A stretch of 64,000 bases of DNA from Acinetobacter sp. NIPH 298 (GTDB taxonomy: Bacteria > Pseudomonadota > Gammaproteobacteria > Pseudomonadales > Moraxellaceae). Location: NCBI RefSeq assembly GCF_000369505.1, contig NZ_KB850055.1, positions 930,001 to 994,000 of the forward strand. Reading direction: 5' to 3'. Shown here piece after piece: positions 47,298-54,605 of the stretch. A program made the translations under genes and the position numbers. Within the stretch, counting starts at the first letter, position 1, and each line of letters opens with the position of its first letter. Below the pieces are notes generated by a model. It saw only the letters and a program-made list of their open reading frames with translations. It was not told where the DNA came from and made no database searches.

Positions 47298-47371
47298 ATG
47301 GTGCGTTGCACCATGAACCCAGTATTGTGATTGCATCAAATTTTTGCTACCTACCAAAGACCTACCAAAGA
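47298..47371. promoter_or_regulatory. Dyad and tandem 11-mer upstream of the alcohol dehydrogenase
   Basis: ATGGTGC-GTT-GCACCAT (47298-47314) is a perfect 7-bp dyad 41 bases upstream of the start. Further up, CCTACCAAAGA is repeated exactly head-to-tail at 47350-47360 and 47361-47371. The pair looks like an operator plus phased activator sites. The 11-base phasing matches the repeat ahead of the aldehyde dehydrogenase. Confidence 0.45.
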
Positions 47372-47484
47372 ATATTCCTGATTTATCCGTACGGTTTGAG
47401 TGATGTTTTCTATAAAATTTGGCTTCGCCGTTTCACTTTTTATTGAAACTCGTTAAGCTATGTGCTGCGAGAAGGTAGGTAATT

Positions 47485-49197
47485 ATGAAACAAGAGACTG
47501 CACTGAAACTTTTAAAAGCAGGTGAAAATGTATTTTTAACTGGTTCGGCGGGTGCAGGTAAAACCTATACATTGAATCAATACATTCATTATTTGAAAGC
47601 ACGTAAAGTCCCTGTTGCAATCACTGCTTCAACGGGTATTGCTGCAACACATATGAACGGTATGACCATTCATACTTGGGCTGGGATTGGTATTAAAGAT
47701 CGTTTGAGTGATGATGACCTCAAACGAATGAAAGAACGAAAATATCTAAAAGAACATTTAGAAAATGCCCAAGTGCTGATTATTGATGAAATTTCAATGT
47801 TGCACGCCAAGCAACTTAATTTAGTCAATCAAGTTCTAAAATACTTTAAAGAAAGTGATGAAGCCTTTGGCGGCATACAAGTGATTGTAGCGGGTGACTT
47901 CTTTCAGTTGCCTCCAGTCGGACGTAATGGTGAAGCAAATCGAGATAAATTTTGCTTTATGTCGGATGCGTGGGTAGAGGCAAAGTTTCGAGTATGCTAT
48001 TTAACCGAACAACATCGTCAGGACGATGAAATTCTGAATCAGATTTTGAATGCCATTCGCGCACAAAATATTCAGCCAGATCATATTACGGCTTTACAAC
48101 AATCACGCCAGCAGAATATTGGCGACACTTTCACCCGTTTATATACGCACAATATGGATGTTGATAATATCAACTATCAACATTTAAATGGTATCGAGAA
48201 CGAAAGTCACCAATTCAATGCAGTTATCGATGGTAATGAAAAACTGATTGAAACCTTAAAATCTTCTGTACGTGCACCTGAAGAACTAACCTTGAAAAAA
48301 CACGCCAAAGTCATGTTTGTAAAAAACAACTTTGATATGGGATATATCAATGGCAGTTTAGGTGAGGTGATTGGTTTTGAAGATGACGATAAACAAGGCT
48401 TGTTGCCTAAAGTTAAACTCACCGATGGCACGACTTTGTTGGTTGAACCTGAAACTTGGTCGATTGAAAATGAGGCGGGTAAAGCCATTGCCAGTTTTCA
48501 GCAAATCCCTTTGCGTTTAGCTTGGGCGATTACCATTCATAAAAGTCAGGGGATGACCCTAGAAGCGGCAGAAATTAACCTCACCAATACCTTTGAAAAA
48601 GGTCAGGGCTATGTTGCATTATCACGATTAAAATCGCTCACGGGTCTTCGGTTACTGGGTTTTAATGAGCAGGCTTTAGCACTAGATAGCTTGGCAATCA
48701 AAGCAGACCGCCGTTTTCAGGAATTGTCTGATGAAGCAGAAACAAACTTTGCAAATGAGGATCTGACCACTCAGCACAATGCATTTATTCGGCATTGCGG
48801 CGGTACATTAAACGCGACCGAAATCAATCGCAATGAAAAGAAACTTTCAAAAGGCAGTAAACAGAGTTATGCCGCAGCCACTTTAGATGAAACACGTGCT
48901 TTATTTGAAGAAGGCTATGAGATTGAAGATATTGCACATGAACGTGGTTTAACACCTGCCACGATTATCAATCATTTGGCGCGATTACATAAAGAGCAGA
49001 GCTTAGATATTTCTGTGGCGAGCCCAGGGGAAGAAGTGATTGAAGAAGTGCGTAAGATTTATAAACGTTTGCATAAAAGAAAGAATCCAGAGCATTTTAC
49101 CGATGATGGTTCTATCAAACTACGCCCAATCGTGGAAGCAACGAGTCCTAGAATGGCGTATGATCAAGTACGTTTGGCGTTGTTGTTTGTAGAGTAG
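47485..49197 (+). CDS. PIF1-like/RecD-like DNA helicase with C-terminal HTH
   Basis: A 570-residue superfamily 1B helicase. Walker A GSAGAGKT lies near residues 20-27, Walker B LIIDEISML follows, then VIVAGDFFQLPPVG, and the helicase motif TIHKSQGMTLEAAEINL with FEKGQGYVALSRLKS. The C-terminus has a helix-turn-helix (GYEIEDIAHERGLTPATI) of the kind seen in RecQ-like and PIF1-like bacterial helicases. Probably unwinds structured or stalled DNA. It ends 9 bases before the next gene. Confidence 0.88.
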   Translation: MKQETALKLLKAGENVFLTGSAGAGKTYTLNQYIHYLKARKVPVAITASTGIAATHMNGMTIHTWAGIGIKDRLSDDDLKRMKERKYLKEHLENAQVLIIDEISMLHAKQLNLVNQVLKYFKESDEAFGGIQVIVAGDFFQLPPVGRNGEANRDKFCFMSDAWVEAKFRVCYLTEQHRQDDEILNQILNAIRAQNIQPDHITALQQSRQQNIGDTFTRLYTHNMDVDNINYQHLNGIENESHQFNAVIDGNEKLIETLKSSVRAPEELTLKKHAKVMFVKNNFDMGYINGSLGEVIGFEDDDKQGLLPKVKLTDGTTLLVEPETWSIENEAGKAIASFQQIPLRLAWAITIHKSQGMTLEAAEINLTNTFEKGQGYVALSRLKSLTGLRLLGFNEQALALDSLAIKADRRFQELSDEAETNFANEDLTTQHNAFIRHCGGTLNATEINRNEKKLSKGSKQSYAAATLDETRALFEEGYEIEDIAHERGLTPATIINHLARLHKEQSLDISVASPGEEVIEEVRKIYKRLHKRKNPEHFTDDGSIKLRPIVEATSPRMAYDQVRLALLFVE

Positions 49198-49206
49198 GAT
49201 CGAAGA

Positions 49207-49569
49207 ATGCCACATATCATTGCAAATTATTCAGCAAATTTAACAAGTTTAGATCAGCAAAAATTACTTAAACAAGTCAATACAGCTTTGTCAGAGACAG
49301 CATTATTTAGTGCAAATGATATCAAGTCTCGAATTTTCAAAGATGAGGTTTTCTTGATTGGTTTGGGTGAAACTCAAGAAGCTTATATCCATTTGAAACT
49401 CTATTTGCTAAGTGGTCGAACTGAACAACAGAAGAAAACTTTAGGTGATTCGCTGTTGGCGATTCTTGAACAAAAAACCTATATGAAAGCTGAGATTGGA
49501 TCTCCAATTCAGCTTTGCGTTGAAGTCATTGATATGCCAAGAGAACATTATTTCAAGGCAACAGCTTAG
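49207..49569 (+). CDS. 5-carboxymethyl-2-hydroxymuconate isomerase-like tautomerase
   Basis: A 120-residue CHMI-like protein of the tautomerase superfamily. The second residue is proline (MPHIIANYS), which after Met removal gives the catalytic N-terminal Pro1. HpaF of 4-hydroxyphenylacetate catabolism has the same length and N-terminus, but no other homoprotocatechuate genes are present, so the substrate is open. Close spacing to the helicase suggests co-transcription without functional link. Confidence 0.8.
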   Translation: MPHIIANYSANLTSLDQQKLLKQVNTALSETALFSANDIKSRIFKDEVFLIGLGETQEAYIHLKLYLLSGRTEQQKKTLGDSLLAILEQKTYMKAEIGSPIQLCVEVIDMPREHYFKATA

Positions 49570-49665
49570 TTTTGAAGATTCTAGGCTTCATTATGCAACA
49601 GCGATGATCGCTTCCACTTGTAGCAGCAACAAGCCTTGAAGAACGAATGTTTTTTAAATATAAAA

Positions 49666-50388
49666 TCAATCAATATCAATGATCTGCTTAATAAACTCGC
49701 CGTTTGAGTTCAGAATTTCTTTATACATATAAGCAATATGCGTATCACTGAAATTGACCTCTCTAAAGCTATTCTCAGTAAGTTGTAACAGTTGAATATT
49801 TGGCATTAGCATGATGATTGGTGAATGTGTTGCAATGATAAATTGCGCACCTGCTTGACTCAGTTGGATCACTTTTTCAATAAAATTGATTTGATTACTA
49901 ATCGAAAGGGCGGCTTCGGGTTCATCTAAAATATATAAACCCTCTGCTCGAAAACGATGATCAATCAGCGCTTTCATTGCTTCACCATGGGACATCATGT
50001 GTAAATCTTTACCACCATAAGCATTTCGTATAGGTGGGCTAAAACTGGCTGCTGCATCGAGCTGGCGCATTTCCGTGAGAAAGTTATAGTACGTTTCCGA
50101 TCGATAGAAAAAGATATCTTTGATCCTGCGTGCAGATTTATGGATACGCAGATGGGGGCTATAATCAAAATGTGTATCTTCAGTTTTATAATTAAAATTG
50201 ATACTTCCACCTTCTGCTGCACAACCAAATTTTAGCGCTAACGCCTCCAAAATCGTTGATTTTCCACTTCCATTTTCACCCGTGATGACCGTGATATTTT
50301 TCTTAAATTCTATTGGATAAAGATGTAAAAACGGAAAGTCATCTGGAATGGTATTGAGAAGTTCAACTCGAGTGAGAAATGGTTTCAT
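49666..50388 (-). CDS. AAA-family ATPase (ABC/RecF-like)
   Basis: A 240-residue single-domain ATPase: Walker A GENGSGKST, signature-like MSHGEAM, Walker B LYILDEPEAAL, and a H-loop in IATHSPI. There is no coiled coil, nuclease (TOPRIM) or membrane partner beside it, so it is a minimal SMC/RecF-like ATPase. Proteins of this kind occur in housekeeping and in anti-phage pairs, but no toxin or effector gene adjoins, so a defence role is not supported here. Confidence 0.75.
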   Translation of the reverse strand: MKPFLTRVELLNTIPDDFPFLHLYPIEFKKNITVITGENGSGKSTILEALALKFGCAAEGGSINFNYKTEDTHFDYSPHLRIHKSARRIKDIFFYRSETYYNFLTEMRQLDAAASFSPPIRNAYGGKDLHMMSHGEAMKALIDHRFRAEGLYILDEPEAALSISNQINFIEKVIQLSQAGAQFIIATHSPIIMLMPNIQLLQLTENSFREVNFSDTHIAYMYKEILNSNGEFIKQIIDID

Positions 50389-50481
50389 AATTCAAAAATA
50401 TTAATGTTGAATAATCAAATGAATCATCATAGATAAAATTCCTCTATTCAAGTGATATCAATCTGTAAATGTCTACGCGAA

Positions 50482-51306
50482 TTACACGGATTCAAGACAT
50501 TGGATACTATGGTATTGGCGTATTAAGTTTTCATCTAACATGTGGACATAATCCAAAAACATCACATTAAAACTCCCCACGTTTTGTGCTTGATCATAAG
50601 CCAGTCTGCCAGCAATGGAGAAATGAATATGTGAAGCAAGTGCTGCAATGGTTGGCGAACTTACAGCACTGTAAGCTGCCGTTAATGCACCTAAAGCACA
50701 GCCAGTTGCGGTAATCTTCGGCTGTAAATGGCAACCACCATTCACCTGAATCACCATGTCGAGCTCCTTAGAAATAATATAGTCAGATTCACCTGAGATC
50801 GCGATACATTCAGTATGTTGGAGTAAACTTTGTGCTTGAGCATACACATCTTGGCTATTGAGCGTGCTGTCTACACCTTTTGATTGGGTTAAATTACCTG
50901 CGAGTGCACTCATTTCTGAGGCATTACCGCGAATAATAGTCGGTTGAAACTGGAGAAGTTGATCCACGGTTTCACTGCGCCATTTTAAAATCTCGCCATA
51001 ACCGACAGGATCAAGCACCCATGGCACTTGATGTTGCTGGGCTGTCTTAGCTGAAATCAGCATTGCTTGGGTTTGTTCTGTGGTAGGTGTGCCGACATTA
51101 ATATTTAACGCTGAACTGATTTGGGTAAAACTTTCAGCCTCAAAGGGATTGTCAATCATGGCTGGTGATGCACCCGCAGCCAACAGCACATTTGCCACAT
51201 AATTGTTGGCTACGCTATTGGTAATACATTGAACCAATGGAGATTGTTGCTGTAAAGCGTGCCAAGCTTGAATGACTTGATCAATGAGTTGTTGTTTTTG
51301 TGACAT
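50482..51306 (-). CDS. thiM: Hydroxyethylthiazole kinase
   Basis: A 274-residue ThiM that phosphorylates the thiazole moiety in thiamine salvage. Diagnostic N-terminal block PLVQCITNSVANNYVANVLL, the DPVGYG strand, GNASE, and the C-terminal phosphate loop TATGCALGA are present. The start at 51306 is chosen because earlier in-frame codons lie inside the preceding gene. No TPP riboswitch is visible. It starts 16 bases after the zinc-ribbon gene, so it is co-transcribed with it. Confidence 0.93.
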   Translation of the reverse strand: MSQKQQLIDQVIQAWHALQQQSPLVQCITNSVANNYVANVLLAAGASPAMIDNPFEAESFTQISSALNINVGTPTTEQTQAMLISAKTAQQHQVPWVLDPVGYGEILKWRSETVDQLLQFQPTIIRGNASEMSALAGNLTQSKGVDSTLNSQDVYAQAQSLLQHTECIAISGESDYIISKELDMVIQVNGGCHLQPKITATGCALGALTAAYSAVSSPTIAALASHIHFSIAGRLAYDQAQNVGSFNVMFLDYVHMLDENLIRQYHSIQCLESV

Positions 51307-51322
51307 AGTAAATCCTGATTTT

Positions 51323-52483
51323 TTAACGTGTAAAATAATGATCTTGATGTTTACACTGACGACAGATGAGGGATACATACTCTTCAGCATCGTAATCCAC
51401 AATCAGATCATTTGAACCACAATACATGCAACGCTTTACCGAATAGAAATTTAAACGAGGTTCTATTTTTCGCCAAGACTTCCAAACGGGTTGAAAAAAG
51501 ACACTTTCATCATAACCCAAGAATTTAAATAATAAAATTTCACTCATTTTACTCAATGGAATGTTATGTGGTCTTGGTAATGTTGAGGTTTCCCAGTGCT
51601 CGGTTAAAGCACGTTCTCGATACTGCTCTAAGGTTTTTTTTAATAAATTGGTGTTAATAAATTTATCATTCCGAGCTTGTAACACTTTTTGCTTATGAAG
51701 ATATTCGAGTGCAGTTTGAATTAGATAATAAATCTGCCCCACAGCGAGTCCTTCCATCAAACGAAAACAGAAGCTTTGGAAAGGACGATTGCCTGCAATC
51801 TGAATTCCCCACGTTCGGCAATAGAACTGCATGAACTGAATGATCTCCTGATATAGCACCGTATAGAGTGCATCTTTCACCTCATCCGTACTTTTAAATG
51901 GGATGCCTGAGCTCAGATTTTCATAAAACCAATAGCGTAATTGTTGTGCCACACTAAACAGGCTTGGGTCTGAATAACCATCTAAACGAAGATTTAAGTA
52001 AAAGTGTTCTGTTTCTATATCTGAATCTTGGGGTCTTAAAACACCGAGTTTGAGTAACTCTTGAACGATTTGATGTTGAAATAAGTAATTGGGCGTAAAG
52101 TGCTGATATTTAATCTTCTTCCAATAGATGAGTTCATCATGTTGGACATCTTCACGGGCATAATTATCCAATAAGCTCAACAAGAACAACTTTTGTAAAA
52201 AACTAAGCTGATTGAGGCCATAAATAACGTCATCTTTTATTTTGTATTTACGCTTTTCTTGTAGCAGGGTCTGTTGCGTTTGTTTTTTACGCTGAGCTGT
52301 GCACTGCGCACAATGACAATTCAATTTACTATCGCTGCTAAAAACCCGATGTTGGCAGTGACTACACTCATGAAATTGGAATTCTTGGGTGTATTGTTCT
52401 GCCTCTATCCAAAACATAGATGCTTGACATAAAGGGCAATGGCTACTTTCATCTAACTGTTTTTGTAGAATCTGTAACTCCAT
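51323..52483 (-). CDS. Hypothetical protein with terminal zinc ribbons
   Basis: A 386-residue protein I do not recognise. The N-terminus has CPLCQ and CSHCQ, then a CxCxxC cluster (CHCAQC), and the C-terminus has CMYCG and CRQCK, so there are likely zinc ribbons at both ends of a long helical middle (about 75-350) rich in aromatic residues. No signal peptide or membrane span. It leads thiM in an apparent two-gene unit. Nucleic-acid binding is suggested by the ribbons but not established. Confidence 0.6.
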   Translation of the reverse strand: MELQILQKQLDESSHCPLCQASMFWIEAEQYTQEFQFHECSHCQHRVFSSDSKLNCHCAQCTAQRKKQTQQTLLQEKRKYKIKDDVIYGLNQLSFLQKLFLLSLLDNYAREDVQHDELIYWKKIKYQHFTPNYLFQHQIVQELLKLGVLRPQDSDIETEHFYLNLRLDGYSDPSLFSVAQQLRYWFYENLSSGIPFKSTDEVKDALYTVLYQEIIQFMQFYCRTWGIQIAGNRPFQSFCFRLMEGLAVGQIYYLIQTALEYLHKQKVLQARNDKFINTNLLKKTLEQYRERALTEHWETSTLPRPHNIPLSKMSEILLFKFLGYDESVFFQPVWKSWRKIEPRLNFYSVKRCMYCGSNDLIVDYDAEEYVSLICRQCKHQDHYFTR

Positions 52484-52756
52484 TGATACTCAACTTGCAA
52501 TTTGTAAAAACAAGATTATACATTGCTGACAGCAGAAGTGATGCAAAGATTATATTGCGATATAAGTGTTGGCACATTGCAGTTAGCATTAAATAGTAGA
52601 ATGTAAACCTATGGTTGTTTGTCTATAAATGTGTGAATTAATTACTGTTTCTCTTGGATTTAAGCCATTAAATATTTTTATATTTGGTTGACTGAGTCTA
52701 AGCATTGGCATGAAAATATAGAACAGATGGATCTGTGTCGCATAATGGAGCAATGT

Positions 52757-53233
52757 ATGCAAAAAAAATTACTCATGAATGGAATCATGGGGATCTCTTT
52801 GATGTTATTTACCGCAATAGGTCATGCTGCAACGCCAGAAGGTTTCTGGAAAAGTATTGATGACCGTAGTGGTGAGCTACTTTCGATTATTGAAGTCAAA
52901 AAGAAAACGGATGGAACTTACACGGGCACAATAGCCTATCGCTATCCGGTCCCTGGTGGTGGCACCATTTTAACGAACTGTGTTAAATGTCCTGAGCCTT
53001 TTAAAAATAAACCCATATTGGGTTTGCAAATCGCTTGGGGATTGAAACAAGATCCACAAAATCCACATCAATATATTGATGGTCGAATACTTGAACCAAA
53101 AACAGGCAATATTTATAAGGGTAAAGCGCAGCTAAGTGTGGATGGTAAGCGTATGCGTATGCGTGGATATATGGGGATTTCAGCACTTGGACGTACTCAG
53201 GTTTGGATTCGAACAGATAGTGCTAACCCTTAA
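52757..53233 (+). CDS. DUF2147 secreted protein, copy 1
   Basis: A 158-residue protein with a signal peptide (GISLMLFTAIGHA, cleavage after HAA or HA) and a DUF2147 domain: GFWKSID near the start of the mature part, an I(V/I)E(V/I)(K/R)K strand, NCxKCP, and the C-terminal LRMRGYMG-type block. Start 52757 is supported by GGAG seven bases upstream; the frame is open further to 52688. Tandem with a paralogue. Function unknown, periplasmic. Confidence 0.8.
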   Translation: MQKKLLMNGIMGISLMLFTAIGHAATPEGFWKSIDDRSGELLSIIEVKKKTDGTYTGTIAYRYPVPGGGTILTNCVKCPEPFKNKPILGLQIAWGLKQDPQNPHQYIDGRILEPKTGNIYKGKAQLSVDGKRMRMRGYMGISALGRTQVWIRTDSANP

Positions 53234-53248
53234 ATTATAATTTTAAAA

Positions 53249-53312
53249 TTACACTGTACGTATTTGATTGTTAGAAAATTTATATAGTCAAGTACTGGGG
53301 CGTACAGTGTAA
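53249..53312. repeat. 12-bp inverted repeat between the DUF2147 genes
   Basis: TTACACTGTACG (53249-53260) and CGTACAGTGTAA (53301-53312) are perfect inverted copies separated by 40 bases (about four helical turns). They lie in the gap between the tandem paralogues, 15 bases past the first stop. No T-tract follows directly. It could be a loop-forming operator, a processed mRNA stem or remnant of a small mobile repeat. Confidence 0.6.
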
Positions 53313-53387
53313 GCTCTCTTTAAATATGCTATTTTTTTAATCATTAAATCTATAAATATAAATAGGTTACTTTTTAACGGGGTTAAT

Positions 53388-53849
53388 ATGTATAAGCATG
53401 TCTTCATGGGGCTTTGTATTGCGTTCGCAAGTACAACGACTTTCGCTGCCGCTATCGAGGGTTATTGGAAAAGCATCGAAGAGAGAACGGGTCAACAGCT
53501 TTCAATTATCGAAATTCGAAAAGGTGACAATGGACAATTTAATGGCAAGATTGTGTATCGTTATCCAAATGCGCATGGGATCTCGTTGAGCAATTGTACC
53601 AAATGTCCAGCGCCTCACACGAATAAGCCGCTTGTTGGTTTAGAAATTTTGTCAGGATTTAGACAAGATCCAAATGATCCAAATGCATATATTGACGGTC
53701 TTGTATTGGAAGCAACCAGTGGACGTGTATACAAAGGCAAAGGTGTGGTGTCTGGTGAAGGTAAGCGTCTCCGTATGCGTGGTTATATGGGCGTGTCCGC
53801 TTTAGGACGTACTGTGGTTTGGATTCGGACCAACAGCGCAAATCCATAA
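53388..53849 (+). CDS. DUF2147 secreted protein, copy 2
   Basis: A 153-residue paralogue of the preceding gene, with a signal peptide (IAFASTTTFAA) and the same block order: GYWKSIEERTGQQLSIIEIRK, NCTKCPAP, and a C-terminal MRGYMGVSALGRTVVWIRT segment. The duplication is older than the species by eye, since about a third or more of positions differ. A strong terminator follows. Confidence 0.8.
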   Translation: MYKHVFMGLCIAFASTTTFAAAIEGYWKSIEERTGQQLSIIEIRKGDNGQFNGKIVYRYPNAHGISLSNCTKCPAPHTNKPLVGLEILSGFRQDPNDPNAYIDGLVLEATSGRVYKGKGVVSGEGKRLRMRGYMGVSALGRTVVWIRTNSANP

Positions 53850-53860
53850 GTTATTCTTGA

Positions 53861-53898
53861 AAAAAACCTCAAATCAGACGTTGATTTGAGGTTTTTTT
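53861..53898. terminator. Bidirectional terminator
   Basis: A perfect 16-bp stem (53861-53876/53882-53897) with loop GACGT and T-tract. It ends the DUF2147 transcript and the convergent hypothetical gene. Confidence 0.93.
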
Positions 53899-53918
53899 AT
53901 TGAGTCAGAACGGAAATG

Positions 53919-54176
53919 TTAAACAGGGCATGGTAAGTTTTCATCCTCCTGACTGATTTTCTTGGCAGCAATCAGTGCTTGTACTTTTTTACTCGGTACT
54001 TTTTCTTTCCCAAGTGCGTCATAGGTATTTACAATATTGGTTACTTCTAAGGTGGTGAGCTCAATTCCTTCTGCGGACAAAAAAACAGAGATCACATGAT
54101 GATCAACACCTGCGGTTGCAAGATCATGGATTGCTTTAATGTTTTCTAGACGATACAAATGTGCTTTTAATTCCAT
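53919..54176 (-). CDS. Conserved hypothetical protein (85 aa)
   Basis: Not recognised. The start at 54176 (MELKAHLYR) has GAGGGC at good spacing; the open frame runs to 54206. It is helical, soluble and ends DENLPCPV. The middle (SAEGIELTTLEVTNIVNTY) looks like a small helix-turn-helix-like segment, though I would not call it DNA-binding. It is monocistronic, with the bidirectional terminator 20 bases beyond its stop. Confidence 0.6.
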   Translation of the reverse strand: MELKAHLYRLENIKAIHDLATAGVDHHVISVFLSAEGIELTTLEVTNIVNTYDALGKEKVPSKKVQALIAAKKISQEDENLPCPV

Positions 54177-54206
54177 CGTTATAGCCCTCGCTTTTATTTT
54201 ATTCAC

Positions 54207-54605
54207 CTAGATTGGCATAAATACATAAGCAATAACCGTGCACAAAATGTATGACTTAAGCAAAGAATGTAAGTTGAACAGATAAAGATCACAGATTTTG
54301 TCATTTTTATTTAATAGTAGAAAACGATGTTGTAATTTTGTCTAAACGATAGACTGATTCTTCAAATTCTATTTGAAAACACTTGCTCTCAACCCAATAA
54401 AAATTTTAAACGCATGACAGGTCTTACAGACAGCTTTTATTTGTTGGCGTATGATTTGTGCAGATATCTGAGATAATCGCAACCACAATTGTTTTGAATG
54501 CGATATTTTTAGACCAAACGGCATAATTTATGCTAGTAAAAGACGCTTCAAGAAGTCTTGTCAACAAGACCATGTACATGAAATCATGAAAGATAAGGAA
54601 TACTG
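54207..54605. other. Intergenic region before pepN, nothing definite
   Basis: About 400 bases that should carry the promoters of the minus-strand small gene and of pepN. I could not assign a convincing promoter, operator or RNA fold. An open minus-strand frame across the pepN start is a shadow. Confidence 0.4.

Noticed and set aside
49666..50388. Anti-phage defence system built on the AAA ATPase
   Set aside because: No effector, nuclease, methylase or toxin gene adjoins; neighbours are metabolic or housekeeping.
50482..51402. Longer thiM start at 51402
   Set aside because: It would overlap the zinc-ribbon gene by 80 bases and adds 32 residues unlike any ThiM; ATG 51306 fits the family.
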